DNA of 64,000 bases from Clostridium sp. (GTDB taxonomy: Bacteria > Bacillota > Clostridia > Lachnospirales > Lachnospiraceae), in the NCBI GenBank assembly GCA_021770825.1, contig JAETQD010000011.1, positions 1-64,000 on the forward strand, read 5' to 3'. Position numbers and translations under genes: made by a program. Numbering within the stretch: position 1 is the first letter of the stretch; each line of letters starts with the position of its first letter. Below are positions 7,214 to 15,016 of the stretch, piece by piece. A model generated the notes under the pieces. That model ran no database searches. It saw only the letters and a program-made list of their open reading frames with translations, and had not been told where the DNA came from.

Positions 7214-8359
7214 TTATGCTTTATTTTTTAATGTCCGGATGTCTTCCAGAACCCTCACCAGCAGCCGTACACACGGTTCCACTGAGCCAATATACCCGTA
7301 TTCCTTGTCACTATGGTCCAGCGCGCCGTGGGGACCCATTCCATCCACCACTATGGCATGGCCGCACCGGGAAAGATGATTCCCGTCAGAGAGACCTCCC
7401 CGGTCTTTTTCCTCAAAGGGAATTCCCAGCTCCTCCGCCAGAGCCTTCATGCGTCCGGCAAATTCCATGACAGCCTCCGTCTTTACCATGGGCATGCATT
7501 CCCGTTCGGAAACAATCACTGTCTTCACTCCCTCGACGAAGGGCTCCCCGCTCACCATACGGCTCACAGCCTCTTTTAAGCGAAGGCGTTCCGAGTCCTT
7601 TTTAAACCGCATTCCCACAGTGAGCTTTGCAAACTCCGCCACCACATTGGCTGCAGTTCCGCCCTGGGCCACTCCCACATTCACTGTGGTGTCCTCCTCA
7701 CGGCTTGCAAGCCCCATCAGCTCAACAATATAATGCCCCATCTCCAACACCGCCGAGGCATTCTCCACCTCGAACATGAAGCCTGCATGAGCCGCCTTTC
7801 CGTGAAACTCAATCTCGTAATTCAATGAACCCTTTCTTGCAAAGCAATGCCTGGTTCCCTTATTTCCTGCGGATTCCATGACAAAAATGTAGTCGGCCTT
7901 GCTTCCGATGGCATCCAGGGTATCTTTGGAATAGCGGGAGCCGATTTCCTCATCCGGATTGTATACCATGGCAATGTTAAGAGTCTCCAACACTTCATCG
8001 GGTAAATTGGCGGCCACATGGTACATGGCCACATCCCCATTTTTCATATCCCCCACACCGGGGCCATAATAATTTTCTCCCTCAATTCTAAAGGGCCGTT
8101 TTGCAGCCGTTCCATCCGGAAACACCGTGTCCATATGTCCCACAAACATCACGTCGTAATGATCTGCCTCCGGATGATTTGTAATAAGAAGCAGTCTTCC
8201 GGTTTCCTCTCCCAGAAAGAACGGCTTCACATGCCATCCCAGATCCAGATACCACTGCTCCAGCCTGTCCGCCACGCGGTTGATGCCTGCCGCATTCTTT
8301 GATCCGCTGTCGATGTTCACCAGCTCTTCCAACTGTTTCAGATACAGCTCCAAATCCAT
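7214..8359 (-). CDS. M20 family metallopeptidase (glutamate carboxypeptidase-like)
   Basis: This 381-residue protein has all residues of the di-zinc M20 centre: GHMDTVFP (His ligand plus catalytic Asp) near residue 74, the bridging Asp in GVGDMKNG near 107, the catalytic Glu pair in NPDEEIG near 140, a Glu in FVMESAG near 163, and a C-terminal His in LDHSDKE near 353. The lid domain lies between about 180 and 290. It resembles carboxypeptidase G2-type enzymes that release a C-terminal amino acid. It is cytoplasmic with no signal peptide. It shares operator and transcript with the GntR regulator, so a role in releasing glycated amino acids from short peptides is a reasonable inference. Confidence 0.85.
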   Translation of the reverse strand: MDLELYLKQLEELVNIDSGSKNAAGINRVADRLEQWYLDLGWHVKPFFLGEETGRLLLITNHPEADHYDVMFVGHMDTVFPDGTAAKRPFRIEGENYYGPGVGDMKNGDVAMYHVAANLPDEVLETLNIAMVYNPDEEIGSRYSKDTLDAIGSKADYIFVMESAGNKGTRHCFARKGSLNYEIEFHGKAAHAGFMFEVENASAVLEMGHYIVELMGLASREEDTTVNVGVAQGGTAANVVAEFAKLTVGMRFKKDSERLRLKEAVSRMVSGEPFVEGVKTVIVSERECMPMVKTEAVMEFAGRMKALAEELGIPFEEKDRGGLSDGNHLSRCGHAIVVDGMGPHGALDHSDKEYGYIGSVEPCVRLLVRVLEDIRTLKNKA

Positions 8360-8396
8360 AGTTTCTGCCTCCTGATTCTTTTTTAAATATAATCAC

Positions 8397-8426
8397 ATTG
8401 TATCGTTATATGACATTATATGTCAA
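8397..8426 (-). promoter_or_regulatory. Promoter and operator of the M20 peptidase-GntR operon
   Basis: Minus strand TTGACA (8421-8426), 18 bp, TACAAT (8397-8402). The spacer is filled by TATAATGTCATATAACG (8404-8420), the third copy of the operator shared with the two frl operons. Confidence 0.65.
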
Positions 8427-8431
8427 GACAA

Positions 8432-8474
8432 TTCAAAACGCCCTGACCGCGAAATGCAGACAGAGCGCTTTTTA
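8432..8474 (-). terminator. Weak terminator after the TDT transporter gene
   Basis: On the minus strand GCGCTCTG pairs with CAGGGCG (one wobble) and is followed by TTTTG, a few bases after the transporter stop codon. Confidence 0.5.
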
Positions 8475-8481
8475 TGTACTC

Positions 8482-9387
8482 TTATTTTGATGTAATAAAT
8501 AAAAGATACCGAACCAGAGTGTATACCATCAGAACCACTGCGATTATGGTTTCAATGGTCACTACAATTCCAAGCTGCGGAATTGGACTTCCCATTTTTG
8601 TGAGGCAGGCAGCCGTCTGCTTCATTGCGATGGCAGAAATCACAAACGGGAATGTAAATGCTGCATAGCTCGGATAGAATTTCATCTTCAGGTACATCGG
8701 CAGCTTCACAAGCACCACAAGGTACAGAAGGCAAGCCAGAAGAGCCATGAATCCAATCATTCCGATGGACTTATTTCCCACGGACTGGATATAGCCGGCC
8801 AGACAGAGGCTTGCCGGAGCTGTATAAATACAAAACAGCGGCTGGGCCGGCTCCGGAATTTCTTTGTAGCTGATATAGCGTTTGGTGACCAGAACCAGAA
8901 GCACCAGCAGCATGATAAATCCAAACCAGAACAGAATTGTTCCGAGCCCTGTGGCCCCGAAGGCCGGAGCCGAGACACTGGCAGCCACAATTCCCACATA
9001 AACGATGTAGTAGCTGGCAAACACCTTGGGCATCTGGATTTTTACCATAAAGGTCTTGGTAAAATAGAGGATCAGTACAATATGGAGCAGAATCGCTGCA
9101 TACCAGATAATCTGTGCAAAGCTGCCAAGCCATGGCTTAACGTAAGCCGCCAGCAGCATAAATGCCATGGAAAAGGTACAGAAAACGCTGGCCATGATGG
9201 GATTTTTCATATCCTCTTTAAAGCTTCCCGGGTACATAATCATTTTCATAATATACAGGAAAAGCAGCACCGCAGCGATGGCGCCGCAGATCAGACGCAC
9301 CGTCTCAGAGTAGCTTTGCAGCAGATTTCCCAGGGCCACGAAGCCCAGAGCCACGCCGGTGATCGGTAAAGGTATTTTCTTGATCAT
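8482..9387 (-). CDS. TDT/SLAC1-family (TehA-like) membrane transporter
   Basis: The 301-residue product is almost entirely hydrophobic, with about ten membrane helices and short loops. It begins IPLPITGVALGFVALGNL, the typical first helix of TehA/SLAC1 proteins, and has a central PAPASLCLAGY segment like the conserved TAPASI motif. The family moves anions, C4-dicarboxylates or tellurite/sulfite across the cytoplasmic membrane. The true substrate here is unknown. It follows the C_GCAxxG_C_C gene by 23 bases and probably forms one operon with it, which hints at transport of a small redox-active or sulfur-containing anion. That link is inference. Confidence 0.8.
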   Translation of the reverse strand: MIKKIPLPITGVALGFVALGNLLQSYSETVRLICGAIAAVLLFLYIMKMIMYPGSFKEDMKNPIMASVFCTFSMAFMLLAAYVKPWLGSFAQIIWYAAILLHIVLILYFTKTFMVKIQMPKVFASYYIVYVGIVAASVSAPAFGATGLGTILFWFGFIMLLVLLVLVTKRYISYKEIPEPAQPLFCIYTAPASLCLAGYIQSVGNKSIGMIGFMALLACLLYLVVLVKLPMYLKMKFYPSYAAFTFPFVISAIAMKQTAACLTKMGSPIPQLGIVVTIETIIAVVLMVYTLVRYLLFITSK

Positions 9388-9410
9388 TCTTTTATCTCCG
9401 TTTTCAAAGA

Positions 9411-9896
9411 TTACTGATTGTCCGTATTCACCAGGCCCATTTCACGGACAATGATTTCTGCAACCTTTCCGGCGCAAAGTCCTGTGAAATAAATGCACTG
9501 CTGCTTATGCTCTCCCTTTCCCATATCAAACTCTCTGGTCAGAACACGGCAACAGACGGAGTTCTTTCCATTGTTCTCTTTAAACCAGCTATGCAGCTCA
9601 TTGGTCAGTTCCATACATTTCACAACCTTCGGGTCCTTGGGACCGTTGGGCTCTGTACGGCCAAAGAGCATTCCCAATGCCATGATACCCCCATTGAGGG
9701 CTCCGCACATGCAGCCGGAGCGGCCTGCGCCAACCGCCATTCCTGAGGACATTGCAATTACCTCTCTCGGAACATCCAGTTCAAAATTGTCACAGATGGC
9801 AGCCATCAGTGCTTCGCAGCAGAAAAATCCATTTCTGAAATTGTCCTCTGCATCCTTTCTTACTTTTGCAACACTCACTTCATGCTTCACATTCAT
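9411..9896 (-). CDS. C_GCAxxG_C_C family redox protein
   Basis: The 161-residue protein carries the family signature: FFCCEAL near residue 25, GRSGCMCGALNGGIMALG near 58-75, and further conserved Cys residues at C-terminal positions (SVCCRVL, KQQCIYF). These Cys-rich proteins are thought to bind metal or act in electron transfer, but none has a firmly settled function. No signal peptide is present. It is the first gene of a two-gene unit with the TDT transporter. An AAGGAGG ribosome binding site lies before its ATG. An inverted repeat at 9923-9950 lies in its upstream region. Confidence 0.8.
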   Translation of the reverse strand: MNVKHEVSVAKVRKDAEDNFRNGFFCCEALMAAICDNFELDVPREVIAMSSGMAVGAGRSGCMCGALNGGIMALGMLFGRTEPNGPKDPKVVKCMELTNELHSWFKENNGKNSVCCRVLTREFDMGKGEHKQQCIYFTGLCAGKVAEIIVREMGLVNTDNQ

Positions 9897-9922
9897 GTTG
9901 TGTTCCTCCTTGGTTTTTTCTT

Positions 9923-9950
9923 ATAGTAAGTCCTTCAACGAACCTACTAT
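9923..9950. repeat. Inverted repeat upstream of the redox-protein gene
   Basis: The arms ATAGTA and TACTAT are separated by 16 bp, with partly symmetric inner bases. The repeat lies 26 to 54 bases upstream of the start codon, where an activator or repressor could bind. No clear sigma-A promoter can be assigned next to it. Confidence 0.35.
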
Positions 9951-10042
9951 CAGTATAATTTTGTCCCTCCGGCAAGTCCAATTCATGTTTTCTATCTCCT
10001 GGCAGATGCCATTTTTTCTAAATCTATACCGTTTCCCATTGT

Positions 10043-10165
10043 CTACCGCATCCCTGAAACATCATCCGTTTCTTTCAGTTCACATTCCCATGTCTCGCGA
10101 TAGATGACCCGTGTTCTGTCCCATTCGTTGAAGAGCTCACTTTCCGTTTTGCATTTCTGTGACAT
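10043..10165 (-). CDS. Possible 40-residue protein or gene remnant
   Basis: An open frame from ATG 10165 to TAG 10043 gives a charged peptide with Trp and Cys residues (SELFNEWDRTRVIYRETWEC), which looks more protein-like than random. There is no good ribosome binding site, and the frame can be extended backward without a better start. It lies in the 360-base gap between the redox gene and the tRNA cluster. It is not recognised. It may be a decayed gene fragment. Confidence 0.25.
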   Translation of the reverse strand: MSQKCKTESELFNEWDRTRVIYRETWECELKETDDVSGMR

Positions 10166-10195
10166 TAATTCAAGTATACGTCCATGTGCTGGAAA

Positions 10196-10232
10196 TAAAA
10201 AAGAGCCAGTCACCTTTCAAGTGCTTTGCTCT
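10196..10232 (-). terminator. Terminator of the Tyr-Phe-Gly tRNA cluster
   Basis: On the minus strand AGAGC...GCTCT with inner pairing CACTT/AGGTG is followed by TTTTTTATTT. It lies 24 bases after the tRNA-Gly(TCC) 3' end. Confidence 0.75.
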
Positions 10233-10255
10233 CTACGTTTCATCGCAATAAAAAA

Positions 10256-10326
10256 AGCGGGTGATGGGAATCGAACCCACGTATCCAGCTTGGAAGGCTG
10301 GTGTTCTACCATTGAACTACACCCGC
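10256..10326 (-). tRNA. tRNA-Gly (anticodon TCC)
   Basis: Acceptor arms GCGGGTG/CACCCGC, anticodon loop CTTCCAA with anticodon TCC, and T-loop GGTTCGATTCC. CCA is not encoded. This is the last gene of a three-tRNA transcript. Confidence 0.95.
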
Positions 10327-10352
10327 ATATAAATATGAAACTAATTTCATCA

Positions 10353-10425
<73 letters not shown>

Positions 10426-10452
10426 ATACCCGAAATTTCTTTCGAGGTTAAC

Positions 10453-10534
10453 TGGGCGGAGGTGGATTCGAACCACCGAAGCAAGTTGCAGCAGATTTAC
10501 AGTCTGTCCCCTTTGGCCACTCGGGAATCCGCCC
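10453..10534 (-). tRNA. tRNA-Tyr (anticodon GTA)
   Basis: Acceptor arms GGGCGGA/TCCGCCC, anticodon loop CTGTAAA with anticodon GTA, a long variable arm as expected for bacterial tRNA-Tyr, and T-loop GGTTCGAATCC. First gene of the cluster. Confidence 0.95.
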
Positions 10535-10555
10535 ATATCATTCTGACAATTCAAA

Positions 10556-10584
10556 ATGATATCACAAATGCCGTTAAAAATCAA
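10556..10584 (-). promoter_or_regulatory. Promoter of the tRNA cluster, overlapping the end of the GH13 gene
   Basis: Minus strand TTGATT (10579-10584), 17 bp, TATCAT (10556-10561). The -35 box lies inside the last codons of the amylase-like gene (stop at 10574), and the start would fall about 15 bases before tRNA-Tyr. Confidence 0.55.
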
Positions 10585-12619
10585 GCATTTTTTCTTCAAA
10601 AATCATCGCGCTGTGGGGTCCGATCTCTACCGTCATTTTTCCATCCACCACGGGATACTGCATCTTCCCCACATTGTACCGTTCCTTATTGGACGACATA
10701 ATCCGCGCCATATGGGATCCGGTCACTTCTGCCTCCCAGACAGGAATCTGTACCTTCTGAACGTAATTATCGCTGTTCACCAGCACCACACCGCGTTCCT
10801 TTTTATGGAACCGTCCATAGGCAATCAGTCCCTTTTCCGCAATTAGCGGCTTGAAAGAGCCGGTTCGGAATGCCTGGTTTCGCTTCCGGATACCAGTCAG
10901 ATAGCGGTGAAACTCAATTAATTCATGATTTTCTTTTCCCCACGGAAAGGTTCTTCTGTTATCCGGGTCCGTCCAGCCGCAGACTCCTGCCTCATCTCCA
11001 TAGTAGATGGTCGGCGCTCCCGGCCACGTCATCTGTATGATCGCCGCCGCACGGAAAATTCCAAAATCAATCCCTTCCGATGCTGCCAGGTCTCCCCTGG
11101 AATCCAGCCGTCCCACCTTCCGGTTGGTCCTTGTGAGGAAACGGGAATGATCATGGTTGGAAAGCTCATTCATGGCTGCCAGAAGAGACGGGGTCTGCAT
11201 TCTGCTCATGTTGCTCAGCATGGAGCACATGAAAGCCTGGCTGTTTTGATACAAATGATCGTCTGCCCTGTCACTGTGCTTTTCCAGCCCCGTAAGGAAC
11301 CAGGAAAGCGGCTCCATAAAGGCATCATAATTCATAACCGTATCCCACTGGTCTCCCTCCAGCCAGGGGGACGCATCCCCGTAATGCTCTGCCAGAATCA
11401 AAGCGTCCGGATTGGTTTCCTTCACCACCCGCCGAAAGTCCTTCCAGAAACGGTGGTTCATCTCCGGCGAATGTCCCAGATCAGCAGCCACATCAAGTCT
11501 CCACCCGTCAATATTGTACGGCGGCGACAGCCATTTCTTTGCAATATCCAAAATGTACTGGTACAGTTCCTCAGAGCCCTCATAGTTTAATTTGGGAAGT
11601 GTGTTATGGTTCCACCACCCCTCGTAGGAATCATTATTGGGCCAGCCATTTTTATCGGCAAACCAGAAGAAGTTCCGGTAGGGACTGCTGGCATCCGCAT
11701 AGGCGCCAGGGGCATAGGCACCGTTTCTCTCATATATTTTCTCGCGGTCCAGCCACTTGTTAAAGGAACCGCAGTGGTTAAATACCCCATCCAGAATCAC
11801 CCGCATGCCCCGCTTATGGACCTCTTCCATGAATTTCGCAAAAAATTCATCACTGGCCTTCAAATTCGCCTCATCGGCCGTCCGCACCGAGTATTTCTCC
11901 GCATCCTTATTATCAATGGCGCGCTTATCCACAATCCCATCTGCGTCTTTCACAATGACTCCGTAATGGGGGTCCACATGCTCATAGTCCTGACAGTCGT
12001 ATTTATGGTTGGAAGGCGACACAAACACAGGGCTTAAATACAATACCTCCACCTTTAAGCTCTGGAGATAATCCAGCTTATCCAAAATTCCCTGGAGATC
12101 ACCGCCGTAGAAACGGTCCACATCCAGAACCGAAAGCCCCTCTCTCCAGTTGTCCACCTTCATTACCGGGAACCCGATATATACATATTCATCGGACACC
12201 ACATCATTGGTGGGATCCCCGTTGCAGAAGCGGTCAATGAAGATCTGGTACATGACTGCACCCTTGGCCCACTCCGGCACATGGAATCCGGGCGTAATCG
12301 TAAACATATACTGGCGGTCCATTTCATTGGTCACGCCCAGCCTGTTGAACCGGCAGACCTCATCGCCCTTTTCCACCTGAAAATAAAAGCGGATGGCCGT
12401 TTCTCCAACGCTCAGCGTAATTTCATAGTAATCAAACCGACCGCGGCGTTCCGCCCATCTTAATTCCTTTTTTTCTTCTTTTCCATACAGGACCAGGTAC
12501 ACATGGTCCACATTATTCTTTGCTGTCCGAAACCGCAGAGTCACAAGGTCTCCCGGATCCGGCTCGGCAGGTATTCTGTAATCTATTGTCTCATCACAAA
12601 ACAGAGCCGCTCGTTCCAT
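10574..12619 (-). CDS. GH13 alpha-amylase family enzyme (neopullulanase/cyclomaltodextrinase-like)
   Basis: The 681-residue protein has an N-terminal beta-sandwich (about 1-120, CBM34-like) and a GH13 (beta/alpha)8 barrel. The four family regions are visible: DGVFNHCG, GWRLDVAAD with the nucleophile Asp, LILAEHYGD with the acid/base Glu, and ELSNHDHSRF with the transition-state Asp. There is no signal peptide, so it acts in the cytoplasm on maltodextrins or cyclodextrins taken up by the cell. The ATG at 12619 is chosen because AGGAGGAG lies 8 bases upstream; an in-frame ATG at 12655 has no such site. A TATAAT at 12689-12694 may be its -10 box. Confidence 0.9.
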   Translation of the reverse strand: MERAALFCDETIDYRIPAEPDPGDLVTLRFRTAKNNVDHVYLVLYGKEEKKELRWAERRGRFDYYEITLSVGETAIRFYFQVEKGDEVCRFNRLGVTNEMDRQYMFTITPGFHVPEWAKGAVMYQIFIDRFCNGDPTNDVVSDEYVYIGFPVMKVDNWREGLSVLDVDRFYGGDLQGILDKLDYLQSLKVEVLYLSPVFVSPSNHKYDCQDYEHVDPHYGVIVKDADGIVDKRAIDNKDAEKYSVRTADEANLKASDEFFAKFMEEVHKRGMRVILDGVFNHCGSFNKWLDREKIYERNGAYAPGAYADASSPYRNFFWFADKNGWPNNDSYEGWWNHNTLPKLNYEGSEELYQYILDIAKKWLSPPYNIDGWRLDVAADLGHSPEMNHRFWKDFRRVVKETNPDALILAEHYGDASPWLEGDQWDTVMNYDAFMEPLSWFLTGLEKHSDRADDHLYQNSQAFMCSMLSNMSRMQTPSLLAAMNELSNHDHSRFLTRTNRKVGRLDSRGDLAASEGIDFGIFRAAAIIQMTWPGAPTIYYGDEAGVCGWTDPDNRRTFPWGKENHELIEFHRYLTGIRKRNQAFRTGSFKPLIAEKGLIAYGRFHKKERGVVLVNSDNYVQKVQIPVWEAEVTGSHMARIMSSNKERYNVGKMQYPVVDGKMTVEIGPHSAMIFEEKMLDF

Positions 12620-12722
12620 GAAAACAGCTCCTCCTCTCCAAAATGAACCTTTCACATCGGGTCAGCGTCAAAAAAATAATACTATTCCATTATACAGGAT
12701 ATTCTTAACAATTGCACGTTTT

Positions 12723-13814
12723 TTATTTATCCGAATATAACCGGATAATTCCCACAAGTATCCTGGCCACTGCCTCCATGGCTTCGGCTGTAATATGTTC
12801 TGTTACTCCATGATATGCATAGCCGCCGGCTCCTATAATCGGACTTGGCAGTCCCATGAAGCTTAAGCGGGAGCCCACCGTTCCTCCGCGGGCCGGGCAG
12901 ATCTGAGGTATAATTCCAGCCATCTCACATGCCTTCGACGCGGAATCCACCAGATGAAAGCAGGGCAGAATCCTGGATTTCATGTTTCTGTACTCCTCCT
13001 TTACGGAAATGGTAACGGTTCCCTCTCCATATTTTTCGTTCATCCTCCGGCCAATTTCCTTCAGCGTATCGATCCGCTTTTCAAACCTTTCATCGTCATG
13101 GTCCCTCACTGCATATACATAAACGGCGTTCACAACGTCTCCGCCCGAATGTGTCAGATGATAGAATCCTTGTCTCCCCTCTGTCATGGACGGGATTTCC
13201 TCCGGAGGCAGCATCTGATTCATTTCCATGCCTACCAACTGTGCATTTACCATTCTTCCCCTGGCTCGTCCGGTATGTGTTTCTTTTCCATGAATATGAA
13301 CGGTTACACGGGCAGCATTAAAATTCTCATAAATAATTTCTCCTGCCTCCCAGCCATCAACCGTATAGGCATACTGTGCTCCGAACCGCTCCACATTAAA
13401 ATGATCCGTACCGTTTCCAATCTCTTCATCCGGAACAAACGCGACACTCAGCGGACCATGGGGAACTTCTTTGGAAATCACATACTCCAGGGCCGTCATA
13501 ATCTCTGCAATTCCCGCTTTATCGTCTGCCCCGAGGAGTGTGGTTCCATCGGTGGTGATTAACGTATCTCCCTTCATTTTACGCAGATGCGGATATTCCG
13601 CCACCTTGAGAACAACCCCTGAATTTCCCAACGGTACATCTTCCCCATCATAATTTTCAATGACCTGCGGCTTCACGTTTTCTCCGCAGATATCCGGAAA
13701 GGTGTCCAAATGGGCCAGATCGAACTGGCGGAAACTGCTCGGGACTGTCTTGCTCTCCCTGTCACTGGAGGTCCATATTTCTGCATATTTTAAAAATCGT
13801 TTATACGCCCACAT
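12723..13814 (-). CDS. Peptidase T-like M20 aminopeptidase with an internal deletion
   Basis: The protein (363 residues) clearly belongs to the peptidase T family (usual length about 400-410). It keeps the metal ligands: the His/Asp pair in AHLDTFPD, GADDKAG, PDEEIG, YTVDG and the C-terminal YHG. However, about 45 residues are missing between RQFDLA (about residue 34) and HLDTFPD, where the family has a helix, a strand and the GFIAH lead-in. The conserved GGTDGARLSF segment also reads GGTVGSRLSF. The frame is open throughout. Activity is doubtful because part of the fold core is gone. It is divergent from the LysR gene at 13965. An intact paralogue lies at 16278-17489. Confidence 0.75.
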   Translation of the reverse strand: MWAYKRFLKYAEIWTSSDRESKTVPSSFRQFDLAHLDTFPDICGENVKPQVIENYDGEDVPLGNSGVVLKVAEYPHLRKMKGDTLITTDGTTLLGADDKAGIAEIMTALEYVISKEVPHGPLSVAFVPDEEIGNGTDHFNVERFGAQYAYTVDGWEAGEIIYENFNAARVTVHIHGKETHTGRARGRMVNAQLVGMEMNQMLPPEEIPSMTEGRQGFYHLTHSGGDVVNAVYVYAVRDHDDERFEKRIDTLKEIGRRMNEKYGEGTVTISVKEEYRNMKSRILPCFHLVDSASKACEMAGIIPQICPARGGTVGSRLSFMGLPSPIIGAGGYAYHGVTEHITAEAMEAVARILVGIIRLYSDK

Positions 13815-13902
13815 AGTTCTCTTCCTTTCCTGTCAGCCATTCTAATTTTGTCATATTTTGCCGATGCAGTCAAGCATTCTGCGGATGCTTCCCATCCTTC
13901 GA

Positions 13903-13931
13903 TTGCCCTTTCTCCATTTTTCTGCTATGAT
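13903..13931 (+). promoter_or_regulatory. Promoter of the LysR gene
   Basis: TTGCCC (13903-13908), 17 bp, TATGAT (13926-13931), followed by a GAAGGAG ribosome binding site 8 bases before the ATG at 13965. Confidence 0.5.
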
Positions 13932-13964
13932 AAGTGAAGACTTTTCCAGAAGGAGCGTGATTCC

Positions 13965-14845
13965 ATGTTTCGCGGCAAAGAATATGTTTACGAAATCTAC
14001 AAGGACGGCAGTTTTTCTCTGGCAGCACAGAAGCTGTTTATTTCCCAGCCTGCCTTAAGCAACAGCATCCGCCGGATTGAAGAACGGCTTGGAGCCCCGC
14101 TTTTTGACCGAAGCACCTCCCCCATCCAGCTTACGCCCGTTGGCACGGCTTATATCAATGCAGTTGAACAGATCATGGGAATTGAAGAAAATTTTTCCCA
14201 TTATCTCGCAGATTCCTTAAACTTAAAAACCGGACAGCTCCGCCTTGGCAGCGGCGCATTATTCTCTTCCTATGTTCTCCCTCCCCTCCTGGCTGATTTT
14301 AAAGCACGTTACCCATTTGTGGATATCAGCATTACGGAAGGAAGTACAGACACTCTTTTAAAGAGTATCGAGGACGGCACCATTGATCTGTTTATCGACG
14401 GAGAGGGCCTGGAAGAACCGCCTCTGGAAGCTTTGCTCTATCTTACGGAGCATATTGTCCTGGCAGTCCCCAGAAAGTGGGAGCTGAACCAGGAACTGCT
14501 TGCTTGGCAGCAGAGCCGTGAAAACATTGTCTCCGGCAATTTTCTCGCTCCCCATTACCCTGTTGTACCGCTGGACCGGTTCCAGGATTCTCCGTTCCTG
14601 CTGCTGCCGCCGGAAACAAAATCCCATCAGCAGATTTCCGCTCTGTGCGGACAATACGGTTTTGCCCCGCACACGATTCTGACGGTCAACCAACACCTGA
14701 CCGCCTATAATATGACCTGTGCAGGCATGGGAACAAGCTTACAGACAGCTTTTCCCGGCGCAACATTTATTTCTATTACCGGACAAACCGCTACATTTCA
14801 AATGCCCTGTCAGAGTTTCTGAAACTGGTCCGGGAGGCGAATTAA
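13965..14845 (+). pseudogene. LysR-family regulator with frameshifted C-terminus
   Basis: Residues 1-60 form the winged helix of a LysR regulator (SLAAQKLFISQPALSNSIRR), followed by an effector domain up to the conserved LTAYNMTCAGMG near residue 258. The frame then runs into an unrelated tail and stops at 14822. In the -1 frame the expected end is present from about 14756 to TAA 14845: RNIYFYYRTNRY, then SNALSEFLKLVREAN. About 20 residues between the two parts are missing. A deletion of a length not divisible by three thus removed part of effector subdomain I and shifted the frame. The protein could still bind DNA, but its ligand response is probably lost. It would have controlled the divergent PepT-like gene and the GltS/PepT genes. 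Confidence 0.75.
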
Positions 14846-14956
14846 GCTTTCCGGCCCTCGCTTTCTCTGCCCTATTCCAAAAAATGAATACCCCTATAAC
14901 TTTTTTCGCCCTATAATATCACTTTTTTGTAATACTTTTTATATTTACATTAGAAT

Positions 14957-14985
14957 TAGACAATATCTCCCACCAATAGTATGAT
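14957..14985 (+). promoter_or_regulatory. Promoter of the gltS-pepT operon
   Basis: TAGACA (14957-14962), 17 bp, TATGAT (14980-14985), with a GGGGG ribosome binding site before the ATG at 15017. Confidence 0.6.
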
Positions 14986-15016
14986 AATTTTAAAAATAAT
15001 TGATGGGGGTTATCAA

